Shown here in pieces: positions 1-8,337 of a stretch of 64,000 nt of DNA (within the stretch, counting starts at the first letter, position 1; each line of letters begins with the position of its first letter). Source of the DNA: RUG11237 sp050874665 (lineage in GTDB: Bacteria > Bacillota > Clostridia > Lachnospirales > Lachnospiraceae); assembly GCA_050874665.1 (NCBI GenBank), contig JBNMLC010000014.1, positions 1 through 64,000 of the forward strand, in the 5' to 3' direction. Below the pieces are notes generated by a model. It did no database searches. It was not told where the DNA came from and saw only the letters and a list, made by a program, of their open reading frames with translations. Both the position numbers and the translations under genes were made by a program.

Positions 1-4
1 AAGT

Positions 5-33
5 AAAAAGGCAGCCGGGGGGGCTGCCTTTTT
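5..33. terminator. bidirectional intrinsic terminator
   Basis: Seven-bp stem GGCAGCC (10-16) / GGCTGCC (22-28) with A5 on the left and T5 on the right, so it can work on either strand. On the minus strand the loop is pure C. It would end candidate sRNA 1 or a transcript entering from the left. Confidence 0.75.
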
Positions 34-98
34 GGAGAAGGTATTTCTTTCTTATGGGGTGTAGCAAAAACTATATAATGTATTGGGGGGTTTTTACG
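5..98 (-). ncRNA. candidate C-rich small RNA 1
   Basis: Seen: reading the minus strand, an extended -10 element (TGC-TATAAT, 105-113) would start a transcript near 98. It runs through three C-rich motifs: a six-C run (85-90), ACACCCC (56-62) and the seven-C loop region of the terminator hairpin. It ends in a GC-rich hairpin followed by five U. No reading frame with a ribosome-binding site is visible. Known: C-rich single-stranded or loop motifs in Firmicutes sRNAs (RsaE/RoxS, csRNAs) pair with Shine-Dalgarno sequences. Inferred: a trans-acting regulator of about 95 nt. Alternatives are a leader of a gene left of the window or a non-functional spacer. The -35 is weak. Confidence 0.4.
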
Positions 99-104
99 AT
101 ATTT

Positions 105-113
105 ATTATAGCA
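105..113 (-). promoter_or_regulatory. extended -10 promoter of candidate sRNA 1
   Basis: The minus strand reads TGC directly before TATAAT, a consensus extended -10. No good -35 lies 16-18 bp upstream, which is tolerated for extended -10 promoters. Confidence 0.4.
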
Positions 114-230
114 TCGGTCTACAGATAAGTGTGCACAAATATTAAATTTTTTTCAAATCTTTTTTATGCAACTTTGTGTCGCATATCTATCTTAACAATT
201 CTGTAATATATTTTTTGCACAGAAAGAGTT

Positions 231-262
231 AAAAAAGTGCCATTCTTTTTGAAATGGCACTT
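231..262 (-). terminator. terminator of the ftsH transcript
   Basis: A ten-bp stem (235-244 with 253-262) lies just past the ftsH stop codon. On the minus strand it runs into a U tract (A231-236 on plus). It ends the spoIIE-tilS-hpt-ftsH transcription unit. Confidence 0.8.
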
Positions 263-273
263 TTTCTTCCCAA

Positions 274-2100
274 TTACACTATCGCATCCTCTTTAAATAA
301 AGCTTCAAACTCTTCTCTTCCGATTTTCTCTTTTTCTAATAAGAGTTTTGCACAGGATTCTAATACATTTTCTTTATCCTTTAAAATATTTTTGGCATTT
401 TCATAACATTCGTCAATAATCTTCTTTACTTCTTTGTCAATAATTCCGGCAATTTCTTCACTATATCCTTTGGTCTGGGCAAAATCTCTTCCGATAAATA
501 CCTCGTCATCATCTCTGGCATAATTAATTAAACCAACCGCATCTGACATACCGAATTTTGTTACCATTGCCTTTGCAGTATCTGTCGCTTTCTGAATATC
601 GCTGATAGCACCTGTCGTTACATCACCAAAGATAATCTCTTCTGCAATACGTCCGCCCAGAGAAACCATAATATCCTGCACCATACGGCTCTTGGTATGA
701 AACATTTCATCTTTTTCCGGTAATGGCATTGTGTATCCCGCTGCTCCTTTTCCGGTAGGAATGATAGATACCGTATATACCGGTCCCACATCAGGAAGCA
801 CATGGAATAAAATCGCATGACCGGCTTCATGATATGCAGTAATCTTCTTATCTTTTTCTGATACTATGCGGCTTTTCTTCTCCTTGCCGATACCTGTTTT
901 TAAGAAAGCTTCTTTAATATCCGACTGTTTTACATAGGCACGTTTTTCACGCGCTGCCTGAATTGCTGCCTCGTTTAAAAGATTTTCCAAATCAGCCCCT
1001 GTAAATCCAAAGGTGGTTCTTGCAATTTCTTCTAAATCCACATCATCTGCCAATGGCTTATTCTTTGCATGAACTCTTAGAATCTCTTCTCGTCCCTTAA
1101 TATCCGGTCTGCCTACAGCAACCTTACGGTCAAAACGCCCAGGTCTTAAAATAGCCGGATCCAGAATATCTACACGGTTGGTCGCTGCCATAACGATAAT
1201 TCCCTCGTTTGCGCCGAATCCATCCATCTCTACTAGCAACTGGTTCAACGTCTGTTCTCGCTCATCATGACCGCCACCCATACCGGTTCCACGCCGCCTT
1301 GCGACGGCATCAATTTCATCAATAAATACGATACATGGTGCGTTTTTCTTAGCTTCCGCAAATAAATCCCTTACTCTGGATGCACCTACACCAACAAACA
1401 TTTCTACAAAGTCAGAACCTGAAATGCTAAAAAACGGTACTCCTGCTTCTCCCGCTACCGCTTTTGCAAGCATTGTCTTACCAGTTCCGGGAGGTCCTTC
1501 TAAAAGGACTCCTTTCGGTATTCTTGCACCTAATTTAATATACGTGCCGGGTTCTTTTAGGAAATCTACAATCTCTTCTAATTCTTCCTTTTCTTCATCC
1601 AGACCTGCAACTTCTTTAAATGTCACAAGCTTTGCGGCATCTGTCGTCATTTTGGCACGGCTTTTTCCAAAATTCATCATTTCGCCACCGCCGCTGCTTC
1701 CCTTTGCCTGATTATTAATCAAAATAAACATTAAAACTACCACAACTCCGGTAATCACACATGGCAGAATTACCTTGCTGAAAATTCCTTCACGCTTTGT
1801 ATCTGTCAAAACATAATTACCCATGTCATTTTCTAACAAAGTTTCTTCAATCTTATTTACATCAGACACATAAAACATCTCTATTTCTCCACTGGAGAGT
1901 TTTACCTGTACCGAGCCAGTTGGTGTTTCTGCATTCTGATTAATCTGTACCTTTACAACATTTCCTTTCTGTAGGGCATCTAAAAATTCTCCGTATGTGT
2001 ATGAGCTTTCACTATTAAAGCTAAAACTTGCCAGATTCCATACAAGCACTGCGGCCGCTATTAATAGTAAGTAAAAGCTTAATCCTCTAAATTTTTTCAC
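274..2100 (-). CDS. ftsH: ATP-dependent zinc metalloprotease FtsH
   Basis: Membrane-anchored AAA+ protease that extracts and degrades misfolded membrane proteins and some regulators. The 608 residues show two N-terminal membrane segments (about 8-28 and 110-129) around an extracytoplasmic domain. Next comes the AAA module with Walker A GPPGTGKT (202-209), Walker B IVFIDEID (257-264) and the second region of homology near 305-325. The zinc-protease motif HEAGH is at 424-428. Length and motif order are normal for bacterial FtsH, though the acidic C-terminal tail is short. It follows hpt by four bases, the usual tilS-hpt-ftsH arrangement of Firmicutes, and is followed by a terminator. Confidence 0.98.
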   Translation of the reverse strand: MKKFRGLSFYLLLIAAAVLVWNLASFSFNSESSYTYGEFLDALQKGNVVKVQINQNAETPTGSVQVKLSSGEIEMFYVSDVNKIEETLLENDMGNYVLTDTKREGIFSKVILPCVITGVVVVLMFILINNQAKGSSGGGEMMNFGKSRAKMTTDAAKLVTFKEVAGLDEEKEELEEIVDFLKEPGTYIKLGARIPKGVLLEGPPGTGKTMLAKAVAGEAGVPFFSISGSDFVEMFVGVGASRVRDLFAEAKKNAPCIVFIDEIDAVARRRGTGMGGGHDEREQTLNQLLVEMDGFGANEGIIVMAATNRVDILDPAILRPGRFDRKVAVGRPDIKGREEILRVHAKNKPLADDVDLEEIARTTFGFTGADLENLLNEAAIQAAREKRAYVKQSDIKEAFLKTGIGKEKKSRIVSEKDKKITAYHEAGHAILFHVLPDVGPVYTVSIIPTGKGAAGYTMPLPEKDEMFHTKSRMVQDIMVSLGGRIAEEIIFGDVTTGAISDIQKATDTAKAMVTKFGMSDAVGLINYARDDDEVFIGRDFAQTKGYSEEIAGIIDKEVKKIIDECYENAKNILKDKENVLESCAKLLLEKEKIGREEFEALFKEDAIV

Positions 2101-2104
2101 TTAT

Positions 2105-2638
2105 TCACTCCTCCTCTTCTATCTCCACTACACCAATATATGGCAGATTACGGTATCTTTGTGCATAATCCAATCCATATCCTACCACAAATTCATCTGG
2201 TATCTCAAAGCAGGTATAATCTGCCTTAATATCTACTACTCTTCGTTCCGGTTTATCTAACAAGGTACATAAATGAACGCTTGCCGGATTTCTTTTCTTT
2301 AACTCTTCCACGAGAAATTTTAAAGTTCTTCCGGAATCCACAATATCTTCCACAACTAAAACATCTTTTCCCTCTATATCTTCATCAAGTTCTTTTTTCA
2401 CTTTAATAGCTCCACTTGATTGAGTTCCATTACCATAACTAGACAACGCCATAAAATCCATGCTTACTGGTATGCTGATGCGTTTTGCCAATTCACACAT
2501 AAAAAACACTCCACCCTTTAACACACAAATCAGATGAACTTCTTTTCCTTCATAGTCCTTTGATATCTGTTGCGCAATTTCACAGATTCTTTTGTCTACC
2601 TCTTCTTCCGAAAGAAGAATTCTAACTCTCTCACTCAC
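2105..2638 (-). CDS. hpt: hypoxanthine phosphoribosyltransferase
   Basis: Purine salvage enzyme that joins hypoxanthine or guanine to PRPP to give IMP or GMP. The PRPP-binding loop VLVVEDIVDSGRT and the upstream LKGG loop are intact. I chose a GTG start at 2638 because GGAGG lies eight bases before it. An in-frame ATG 15 bases upstream (2653) has no ribosome-binding site and lies within tilS. The chosen start gives 177 residues, the family norm. The start overlaps the end of tilS by eight bases, so translation is probably coupled. In Bacillus the TilS-HPRT pair also acts together on ftsH expression; whether that holds here is unknown. Confidence 0.95.
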   Translation of the reverse strand: MSERVRILLSEEEVDKRICEIAQQISKDYEGKEVHLICVLKGGVFFMCELAKRISIPVSMDFMALSSYGNGTQSSGAIKVKKELDEDIEGKDVLVVEDIVDSGRTLKFLVEELKKRNPASVHLCTLLDKPERRVVDIKADYTCFEIPDEFVVGYGLDYAQRYRNLPYIGVVEIEEEE

Positions 2639-4058
2639 TTCTATTTCCTCCATTCATTTGCATTTTTAACACCTTTTTCGTGACGCTTCCAACTTTATAA
2701 TAAAAACTCATTCGATAGCCTATAATCCACATAATATGCGAACCGTCTGCCAGCAAGAGGATTTCATCTCTCTTCTGTCTGGGTATTTTTTCATTAATAA
2801 AAAAGGATTTCAGACTTTGCCTCTGCCCTTTGTCATTCATGATAAAGTAGTCCCCGCTTTTTCTGGTTCGAATTACCAAACTGTTCTCTATTTTATCATA
2901 ATCAAACGTTTTCGTATATGTTTTTTGTTCGGTATTTACAAAATTTTTATTCTTTTCATCTATCTCTTCGAATAAAACATGAAAAACTTCCTCTCTTCCT
3001 GGAATATTATATTTCCCTGCACCGGAAATTAGTACCTCAAATGCCTCCGATGCCCTTTTCTTTGGACACTCCTTGTTCACTACAATAACATCATAGCTTT
3101 TATATGCCCGCATGCGATAAGGAAGAGAAATCTGTTTTCCAGACTCCTTGTCTGCCAGACTTAATACAGCCTCTACATGCACCTTACCAATGTCTTTCCG
3201 ACTGCCTGCACACTGGTAAAGTACTTTTAAAATAATTTCATTTTTTATATAAGTTTCTGCCCTCTTTAGTTTTTTAATATCAATACAAAATCCCTCTTCT
3301 TTTTCCTGCACGATATGGCGAAACTTTCGTTCCACCACTTTGCTTAAATAATCCTGTGCCTGTGAAATCCGTTCACTTGCATAATATATATTTTTCACTG
3401 CCTGATCATTAATTTCCTCCATTGCAGGAATTACCATATGCCTTATTTTATTTCTGGTATAATCATCTGACATGTTTGTGCTGTCCGTACAATACTCCTG
3501 ATGAATTTCTGCAAGATATTTTTCTATCGCCGGACGGTCCTGTTCGAGTAATGGACGTATTACATTCCCACGCACTGGTGCAATTCCGCTCATTCCCGCC
3601 ATACCGCTGCCACGAAGCAGATTCCAAATCATAGTCTCTGCCCTGTCGTTACGATTGTGTGCTACAGCTATTTTTATTTTTTTAGGTTTTCGTCCCTCCT
3701 TAATCGATTTATTCTTTTCTAGTTCAAATGCTTTATAACGTTCTATCCTACCTGCCTCTTCTAACGAAAGCTTTTGTTCTTTTGCAATCTTTGGTATATC
3801 TCTAAAGTGTGTAGTGCAGATAATTCCGAGCTCCCTACATACCTGATGCACAAACATCATATCTTCGAGCGATTCCCTTCCACGAATTCCATGCTCCACA
3901 TGAGCCACAATAATTTCAAACGGCACTATCTTGGAGTATTCATCCAAAATCCGCAAAAGACATATGGAATCGGCACCACCGGATACCCCAAGTATTACTG
4001 TGTCACCTTTATTAATCATATGATGTTTTTTTATATAGTCAAAAACCTGTTTTTTCAT
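2631..4058 (-). CDS. tilS: tRNA(Ile)-lysidine synthetase TilS
   Basis: Converts C34 of the CAU anticodon of one isoleucine tRNA to lysidine, changing its reading from AUG to AUA; essential in most bacteria. The N-type ATP pyrophosphatase PP-loop SGGADS is present near the N terminus, followed by the characteristic central and C-terminal domains (about 475 residues). I placed the start at the ATG at 4058 because GGGAG lies seven bases upstream. A longer frame starting with GTG at 4097 overlaps the spoIIE stop and lacks a ribosome-binding site. The gene lies between spoIIE and hpt, as in many Clostridia. Confidence 0.96.
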   Translation of the reverse strand: MKKQVFDYIKKHHMINKGDTVILGVSGGADSICLLRILDEYSKIVPFEIIVAHVEHGIRGRESLEDMMFVHQVCRELGIICTTHFRDIPKIAKEQKLSLEEAGRIERYKAFELEKNKSIKEGRKPKKIKIAVAHNRNDRAETMIWNLLRGSGMAGMSGIAPVRGNVIRPLLEQDRPAIEKYLAEIHQEYCTDSTNMSDDYTRNKIRHMVIPAMEEINDQAVKNIYYASERISQAQDYLSKVVERKFRHIVQEKEEGFCIDIKKLKRAETYIKNEIILKVLYQCAGSRKDIGKVHVEAVLSLADKESGKQISLPYRMRAYKSYDVIVVNKECPKKRASEAFEVLISGAGKYNIPGREEVFHVLFEEIDEKNKNFVNTEQKTYTKTFDYDKIENSLVIRTRKSGDYFIMNDKGQRQSLKSFFINEKIPRQKRDEILLLADGSHIMWIIGYRMSFYYKVGSVTKKVLKMQMNGGNRSE

Positions 4059-4084
4059 GCGTGTTCTCCCTGTTTTATTTTGTA

Positions 4085-5773
4085 CTATTTCTTCCACATT
4101 CCAGTCACTAAAATAGTCATATCATCCGGTATGTAACCATCACTTTTCTTTATAATTTCCTCCATTATATATTCGGACATTTCTCTCGGATTTTCCACCT
4201 TCGTATTTAAAATAATATTTTTTAACTCTGCCTCTCTATTCTCTGTTCCAATACAGTCCATAGTTCCATCACTAATCATAATGATATAGTCACCATCGTA
4301 CAACTTTTTTGCAGTGGTGTCAAAATCTGCCTGTTCAAACATTCCTGCCGGAAGGCTGGTTGACTGAATTGTTTCCACCCAGCTCCCCCTTTTTATAAAC
4401 GTTGCAGCCGCCCCGACCTTTAAAAATTCACAGATGCCACTGCGCAGGTCAATTTCGCTGATATCAATGGTAGAATAAAGCTGGGAACCAGAAGTTGTCA
4501 CCATGCTGGAATTAATCATTCTGGCTGCTGTTTCCTTGCAAAACCCGGCCTCTACAAATTGCTCTATTAATTCAATTACCATTTCACTTTCCTGACATGC
4601 CAATAACCCCGACCCCATTCCATCAGAAAGTGCAATTACCGCTTTATTGTCATTTCCCTCAATAAAGGCAAAATTATCACCGGAAATCCGTTCGCCTGTT
4701 TTGACACGTCTAGAAACTCCGTAGAGCACTTTAAAATTCACGTCTTCTACAAACATTACGGGACTGAAGTCTTTATACACCACTACTTTACTGTCTTTGG
4801 AGGCAATCATTTTCTTCCCGCAAACTTTACTGATTACCGCCGCCACATCCTTTGTCATAACACAACGATTTCTTTTCGAACAGATACTTGCATAAATCTC
4901 CATTCCCTTGTCTGAACGTTCAATAATATCTATTCCCTGCACCTTTATATGCATGGTTTTTAATTCCTTTGCAATCTTTTCTTCCAGACTTACAGAACCC
5001 TCTTGAATTTCATAGGTATCCTTTGCAACCCCGTATAAAATATGTGCCATCTCATTCAGTTGTCCCGCAATAGCAAGCCTGTTTTCACACAATTTATTAT
5101 GCCACATGGTATTCATTTTCTGCATAACAGCAAAATCTGACGGTGAAGACATCAACATTCCTCCACCCCCTCCATCAGAAAAACCCGGATTTATGCTTAC
5201 AACAGTATTTTCCGATAAATTTGTAAAGGTGGACGCTAACGATTTGAATGCCTTTGCAATGCCTTCCATCTTTTCCCGCTCTTTGTACCGGTAATCAAAC
5301 AATTCCGGCATCTCCACCCCTACATCTTCTTTTCGCTCTTTTAAGAAATAGCGGATTGTCCATGCCATTATTTCTGACAGTGCAAACACCAGTACTCCCT
5401 CACCAATTCCCATGTATAGCTGATAAACCTGCCCGCCATTCAATATGTAATCTACATATGCCATTGCAGATGCGCTGATTCCGGCAGATACACTTCCAAG
5501 CCTGATAAATTTATTTTCTTTGTCCAACTCCAATATAGAGGTAACAGTGGCAGTTACAATCATACATAGTCCATATCTTGCGAGCTGCAAGGGCTGCATA
5601 AATAATGACATTCCAAGAAACATAACGGGAAAGAGTAACAGCCTCATTACCTTCTCACGGTAAGCTGCTACAAAAAAACTCAATCCCAATGGATAATAGC
5701 CAAAATAGCTGATTCCCGTCATAAAAAATCCCGCCAGTTGCAACAATATCTTCTTTCCTAGTTCTTTTTTCAT
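4085..5773 (-). CDS. spoIIE: stage II sporulation protein E (SpoIIE) phosphatase
   Basis: Membrane PP2C-type serine phosphatase that dephosphorylates the anti-anti-sigma factor SpoIIAA and so releases sigma-F in the forespore. The N-terminal third holds several hydrophobic segments. The C-terminal third is the phosphatase, with the metal-binding Asp of the SDGMGSG motif and the later ISDGTMD motif. At 563 residues it is much shorter than the roughly 830-residue Bacillus protein, so the membrane region is reduced. The start at 5773 is supported by AAGGAGG ten bases upstream; the frame is open to 5848 but has no ribosome-binding site there. Expression is probably Spo0A-dependent (see promoter at 5826-5858). 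Confidence 0.95.
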   Translation of the reverse strand: MKKELGKKILLQLAGFFMTGISYFGYYPLGLSFFVAAYREKVMRLLLFPVMFLGMSLFMQPLQLARYGLCMIVTATVTSILELDKENKFIRLGSVSAGISASAMAYVDYILNGGQVYQLYMGIGEGVLVFALSEIMAWTIRYFLKERKEDVGVEMPELFDYRYKEREKMEGIAKAFKSLASTFTNLSENTVVSINPGFSDGGGGGMLMSSPSDFAVMQKMNTMWHNKLCENRLAIAGQLNEMAHILYGVAKDTYEIQEGSVSLEEKIAKELKTMHIKVQGIDIIERSDKGMEIYASICSKRNRCVMTKDVAAVISKVCGKKMIASKDSKVVVYKDFSPVMFVEDVNFKVLYGVSRRVKTGERISGDNFAFIEGNDNKAVIALSDGMGSGLLACQESEMVIELIEQFVEAGFCKETAARMINSSMVTTSGSQLYSTIDISEIDLRSGICEFLKVGAAATFIKRGSWVETIQSTSLPAGMFEQADFDTTAKKLYDGDYIIMISDGTMDCIGTENREAELKNIILNTKVENPREMSEYIMEEIIKKSDGYIPDDMTILVTGMWKK

Positions 5774-5825
5774 CTTAGTATACCCTCCTTTTTTTGACCG
5801 GTATGTGATATTGGTCATGGAGAGC

Positions 5826-5858
5826 ATTATAAGTTTGTCTTTGTGCAATGTTTGTCAA
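5826..5858 (-). promoter_or_regulatory. Spo0A-type promoter of spoIIE (21-bp spacing)
   Basis: On the minus strand TTGACA (5853-5858) and TATAAT (5826-5831) are both consensus but 21 bp apart. Known: the Bacillus spoIIE and spoIIG promoters have the same over-long spacing and need Spo0A~P bound next to sigma-A RNA polymerase. Confidence 0.75.
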
Positions 5859-5884
5859 ACTTTTAACTAAATTTCAAAAAAGTT

Positions 5885-5956
5885 TTTGACAGAAATTTTT
5901 CCTTTTGCCTTTCTATGGGATTTCGAAGTACCTCATGCTTTTTAGGAAGTTCGACA
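5885..5956 (-). promoter_or_regulatory. candidate Spo0A boxes upstream of spoIIE
   Basis: A perfect TGTCGAA box lies at 5950-5956 (minus strand). A six-of-seven match, TGTCAAA, lies at 5885-5891, about 30 bp upstream of the -35. The -35 region itself contains a TGTCAAA on the opposite strand (5853-5859). Assignment is by consensus only. Confidence 0.55.
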
Positions 5957-5993
5957 TAAGAATCATTCCTTTCACTCTTTTTTCTCTATAGAT

Positions 5994-6031
5994 TGAAAAA
6001 GAACCGTCTGTATGCACTTCACACAGCGGTT
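5994..6031 (-). terminator. terminator after the divIC-like gene
   Basis: Stem GAACCG...CGGTTC with an extra inner CTGT/ACAG pairing directly follows the stop codon. On the minus strand it is followed by a U tract (A run 5996-6000 on plus). It separates the yabP-yabQ-divIC unit from spoIIE. Confidence 0.75.
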
Positions 6032-6349
6032 CTATTCTTCCGGCTTGAAGATGACTTCATCATCATACACCAATCCTAATTTGTCTTTTGCTACTTCTTC
6101 CACGTACTTTTTAGTCTTAATATATTTTTTGTACTCGGCAATCTCTTCGGTACGTTTTTGTTCCTCGGCTATCTGTTTATTCAAAACAGCTTCTTTGGAT
6201 GCATAATAATTATTCTTGGCCTGGAGTTCAATACTTTTGACTGAAATAACCACCAGTAACACAAGGACTACCGTTGAAATTGACATCATGGCGAATCTGT
6301 TCTGACTTCGTCTTCTGCGCTCTCTTAAGCTTCTGCCCATTGAACTCAC
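6032..6349 (-). CDS. divIC: FtsB/DivIC-type septum formation initiator
   Basis: Small bitopic division protein of 105 residues: a basic Arg-rich N terminus, one membrane segment (about 22-40) and an extracytoplasmic coiled coil with the conserved EEVAKDKLGLV ending. Known family role: it bridges early and late divisome proteins (DivIB/FtsL in Firmicutes). It follows yabQ by three bases, the standard Firmicutes order, and is closed by a terminator. The symbol is assigned by neighbourhood; the family includes several close paralogues. Confidence 0.85.
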   Translation of the reverse strand: MSSMGRSLRERRRRSQNRFAMMSISTVVLVLLVVISVKSIELQAKNNYYASKEAVLNKQIAEEQKRTEEIAEYKKYIKTKKYVEEVAKDKLGLVYDDEVIFKPEE

Positions 6350-6352
6350 CCC

Positions 6353-6844
6353 CTAATGTCTTCTAACTACTATTTTAACTGTTTTGAGGATTTTTTTCAA
6401 TTGTTTTTTATGAAATCCCATAACTTTTTTCCCTTTATTTTCAGCAAAATTTGTGATTTTTCTCACATATCCAAATGCTTTGCAAAAAGGTAGCAGCAAG
6501 ATCCGAAACACTTTTCCTAATATCTGTAAAATAAACTTCAACACTCTGGCAATCCACTCTGTAAGAAAGGTGCTGATTGTCCCATTATACAGCAACATAC
6601 CTAAGGCTACTCCTGCCACTGCAAACCAGCGAATACTTCCATTATTTTCCTTATACAGCATCATGAAAATACAAATTCCACACGTAATCCAATAGATGAA
6701 GTCTTCGATTGCAAGTGCAACAACGGAGTGATTTACCAGCTTTCTAAAAATTCTCACTACATCATACAAAATCGTAATAGCGACTCCTAACAAAAAAGAG
6801 TGAAGCAGAAAATATAGTTCCGCGGCAATATCCCCGTTCATCAT
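6353..6844 (-). CDS. yabQ: spore cortex biosynthesis protein YabQ
   Basis: Multi-spanning membrane protein of 163 residues with about three hydrophobic segments in the first two thirds and a basic C-terminal tail. Known: YabQ localises to the forespore outer membrane in Bacillus and is needed for cortex synthesis under sigma-E. It overlaps yabP by four bases (start inside the previous stop), so the two are translationally coupled. Identification rests on its position between yabP and divIC and on overall hydrophobic pattern. Confidence 0.88.
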   Translation of the reverse strand: MMNGDIAAELYFLLHSFLLGVAITILYDVVRIFRKLVNHSVVALAIEDFIYWITCGICIFMMLYKENNGSIRWFAVAGVALGMLLYNGTISTFLTEWIARVLKFILQILGKVFRILLLPFCKAFGYVRKITNFAENKGKKVMGFHKKQLKKILKTVKIVVRRH

Positions 6845-7128
6845 TTGAACAGCCTTGTTAAGAACGGTTCATTACTTTTGGAATAGTTTGTGACTTCAGA
6901 ATAGCTAAAACTGTCCATTCTGCCTTCCACATCAATCTCACCTTTTTCCAGTGTAAGCCTGCTGACATGAAGATCATTTCCTTTAATCATTAACATGCCC
7001 TGCTCTGTTTCCAGTAATACCTCATTTAAATCAAAGGACAATACATCTGATACCCCTGTAATGGTGGCTGAATGCCTGTTGTTTAACGTAAGCTTGTGGG
7101 TTTTTGCCATTGTTTGTCTTTCTTCCAC
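6841..7128 (-). CDS. yabP: sporulation protein YabP
   Basis: A 95-residue soluble protein rich in beta-strand pattern and containing the typical LNNRHSATITGVSDVLSFD core of the YabP/YqfC family. Known: YabP works with YabQ in the mother cell for cortex formation. The GTG start at 7128 is supported by AGGAGGG six bases upstream; a later in-frame ATG (7110) has a poorer site. Confidence 0.92.
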   Translation of the reverse strand: MEERQTMAKTHKLTLNNRHSATITGVSDVLSFDLNEVLLETEQGMLMIKGNDLHVSRLTLEKGEIDVEGRMDSFSYSEVTNYSKSNEPFLTRLFK

Positions 7129-7195
7129 TCAAATCCCTCCTAGATTCATTTTTCCTGCCTCTTTAAGAGTGTATGAAAGACTAGCCGTTTTTAGA

Positions 7196-7435
7196 CTATA
7201 AATATTTATAAAGTTCCTTCGCTTCTTCTTTTTTCACTGTTTCCTGCACATTTAATACTTCCACTTTCACAGATTTGTTTCCAAAAGCAATTTCTATTAT
7301 ATCACCTTCTTTTACATTAGCAGAAGCTTTGGCCGGCTTATCATTAATCATAACTCTTCCTGCATCACATGCCTCATTTGCAACAGTACGTCGTTTAATT
7401 AATCTGGATACTTTTAAAAATTTATCTAATCTCAT
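7196..7435 (-). CDS. rqcP: S4 RNA-binding domain protein (RqcP/YabO-type)
   Basis: A 79-residue protein consisting of one S4 domain (RLDKFLKVSRLIKRRTVANE at the start, then GRVMINDK). Known: the Bacillus orthologue RqcP (YlmH-independent, formerly YabO) binds stalled 50S subunits with RqcH and supports C-terminal alanine tailing. It lies between hup and yabP, the conserved yabN-yabO-yabP neighbourhood. It has its own ribosome-binding site and a hup terminator upstream, so it may be transcribed by readthrough or from a weak promoter. Confidence 0.88.
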   Translation of the reverse strand: MRLDKFLKVSRLIKRRTVANEACDAGRVMINDKPAKASANVKEGDIIEIAFGNKSVKVEVLNVQETVKKEEAKELYKYL

Positions 7436-7480
7436 ATCTTCTTCCTTTCTATATGTTTGCTTGTCATATTCCTACAGGGT

Positions 7481-7508
7481 AAAAAAATAAGGGAACCTTG
7501 CGGTTCCC
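7481..7508 (-). terminator. terminator of hup
   Basis: Stem GGGAACC (7491-7497) / GGTTCCC (7502-7508) with a four-base loop. On the minus strand it is followed by UUAUUUUUUU (7481-7490). Confidence 0.85.
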
Positions 7509-7522
7509 TGTAAGATACTTTC

Positions 7523-7798
7523 TTATGCGTTAAGAACGTCTTTGAATGCTTTACCAGCTTTGAACTTAGGAGACTTAGAAGCCGGAATATTCATTTCTGC
7601 TCCTGTCTGTGGATTTCTACCTGTTCTAGCAGCTCTTTCAGAAACTTCAAATGTTCCAAATCCAACTAACTGAATTTTTTCGCCCTTCTTTAATTCTTCT
7701 ACAACTACATCAGTAAAAGCTTTTACTGCTTTTTCTGCGTCTTTTTTAGATAATTCTGTCTTTTCAGCGATAGCTGCTACTAATTCTGTTTTGTTCAT
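7523..7798 (-). CDS. hup: HU-family DNA-binding protein
   Basis: Nucleoid-associated histone-like protein of 91 residues. It shows the HU signature GFGTFEVSERAARTGRNPQTG and the DNA-intercalating arm with its conserved proline (NIPASKSPKFKAGK). It has its own strong promoter and terminator, so it is probably monocistronic and highly expressed. The start follows GAGGAGG. Confidence 0.98.
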   Translation of the reverse strand: MNKTELVAAIAEKTELSKKDAEKAVKAFTDVVVEELKKGEKIQLVGFGTFEVSERAARTGRNPQTGAEMNIPASKSPKFKAGKAFKDVLNA

Positions 7799-7872
7799 GT
7801 ATGAACTCCTCCTCTAATTGGTTTTTATCTTTTTTCATAGATTAAACTTCTCATTGCTTAACCCTAAATCTA

Positions 7873-7901
7873 TTTATAACTGTTTCTGTATGGTTTGTCA
7901 A
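7873..7901 (-). promoter_or_regulatory. sigma-A promoter of hup
   Basis: On the minus strand: TTGACA (7896-7901), 17-bp spacer, TATAAA (7873-7878). The transcript has a leader of about 70 nt with GAGGAGG before the start. Confidence 0.8.
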
Positions 7902-7934
7902 GATTTTTCGTTGATTTTATTGATTTTTTTGGAA

Positions 7935-8330
7935 CTATTGGGTTTTGCCCTCTTTTTCCTGCCTCTTGATTGCATTCCACATGGCTAACCGCTCTTCCTC
8001 GGTTTCTAGTTTCACACCAGCGAATACATGCGGATGGCGTCTGACCATTTTTTTCGCCACCCCGTCAATCACATCTTCCAAAGTAAATCTTCCCTCTTCC
8101 GCGGCAATCTGACTATGCATTACAACCTGTAAAAGTACATCTCCTAATTCCTCACAAAGATTAGCGTCATCTTTTTTCTCAATGGCTTCAATTACTTCCT
8201 CACATTCCTCCCTAAGACACTTTTCCAGACTCTCATGTGTCTGTTCTTTATCCCAGGGACAGCCATTTTCTCCGCGAAGCGTAGCTATAATATCAACAAA
8301 ATCTTCTAACGTATATTTTTTATCCTTCAT
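7935..8330 (-). CDS. mazG: MazG nucleotide pyrophosphohydrolase
   Basis: All-alpha NTP pyrophosphohydrolase that removes aberrant nucleotides. The 131 residues form a single MazG domain. The metal-binding EExxE...ExxD pattern is visible in LREECEEVIEAI and ELGDVLLQVVMHS. CPWDKEQTHESL near the N terminus is also a hallmark. It is half the length of E. coli MazG, i.e. the single-domain form fused to a methylase domain in Bacillus YabN but free here. It follows the phosphoglucomutase gene by seven bases. Confidence 0.93.
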   Translation of the reverse strand: MKDKKYTLEDFVDIIATLRGENGCPWDKEQTHESLEKCLREECEEVIEAIEKKDDANLCEELGDVLLQVVMHSQIAAEEGRFTLEDVIDGVAKKMVRRHPHVFAGVKLETEEERLAMWNAIKRQEKEGKTQ

Positions 8331-8337
8331 AAGCCAT

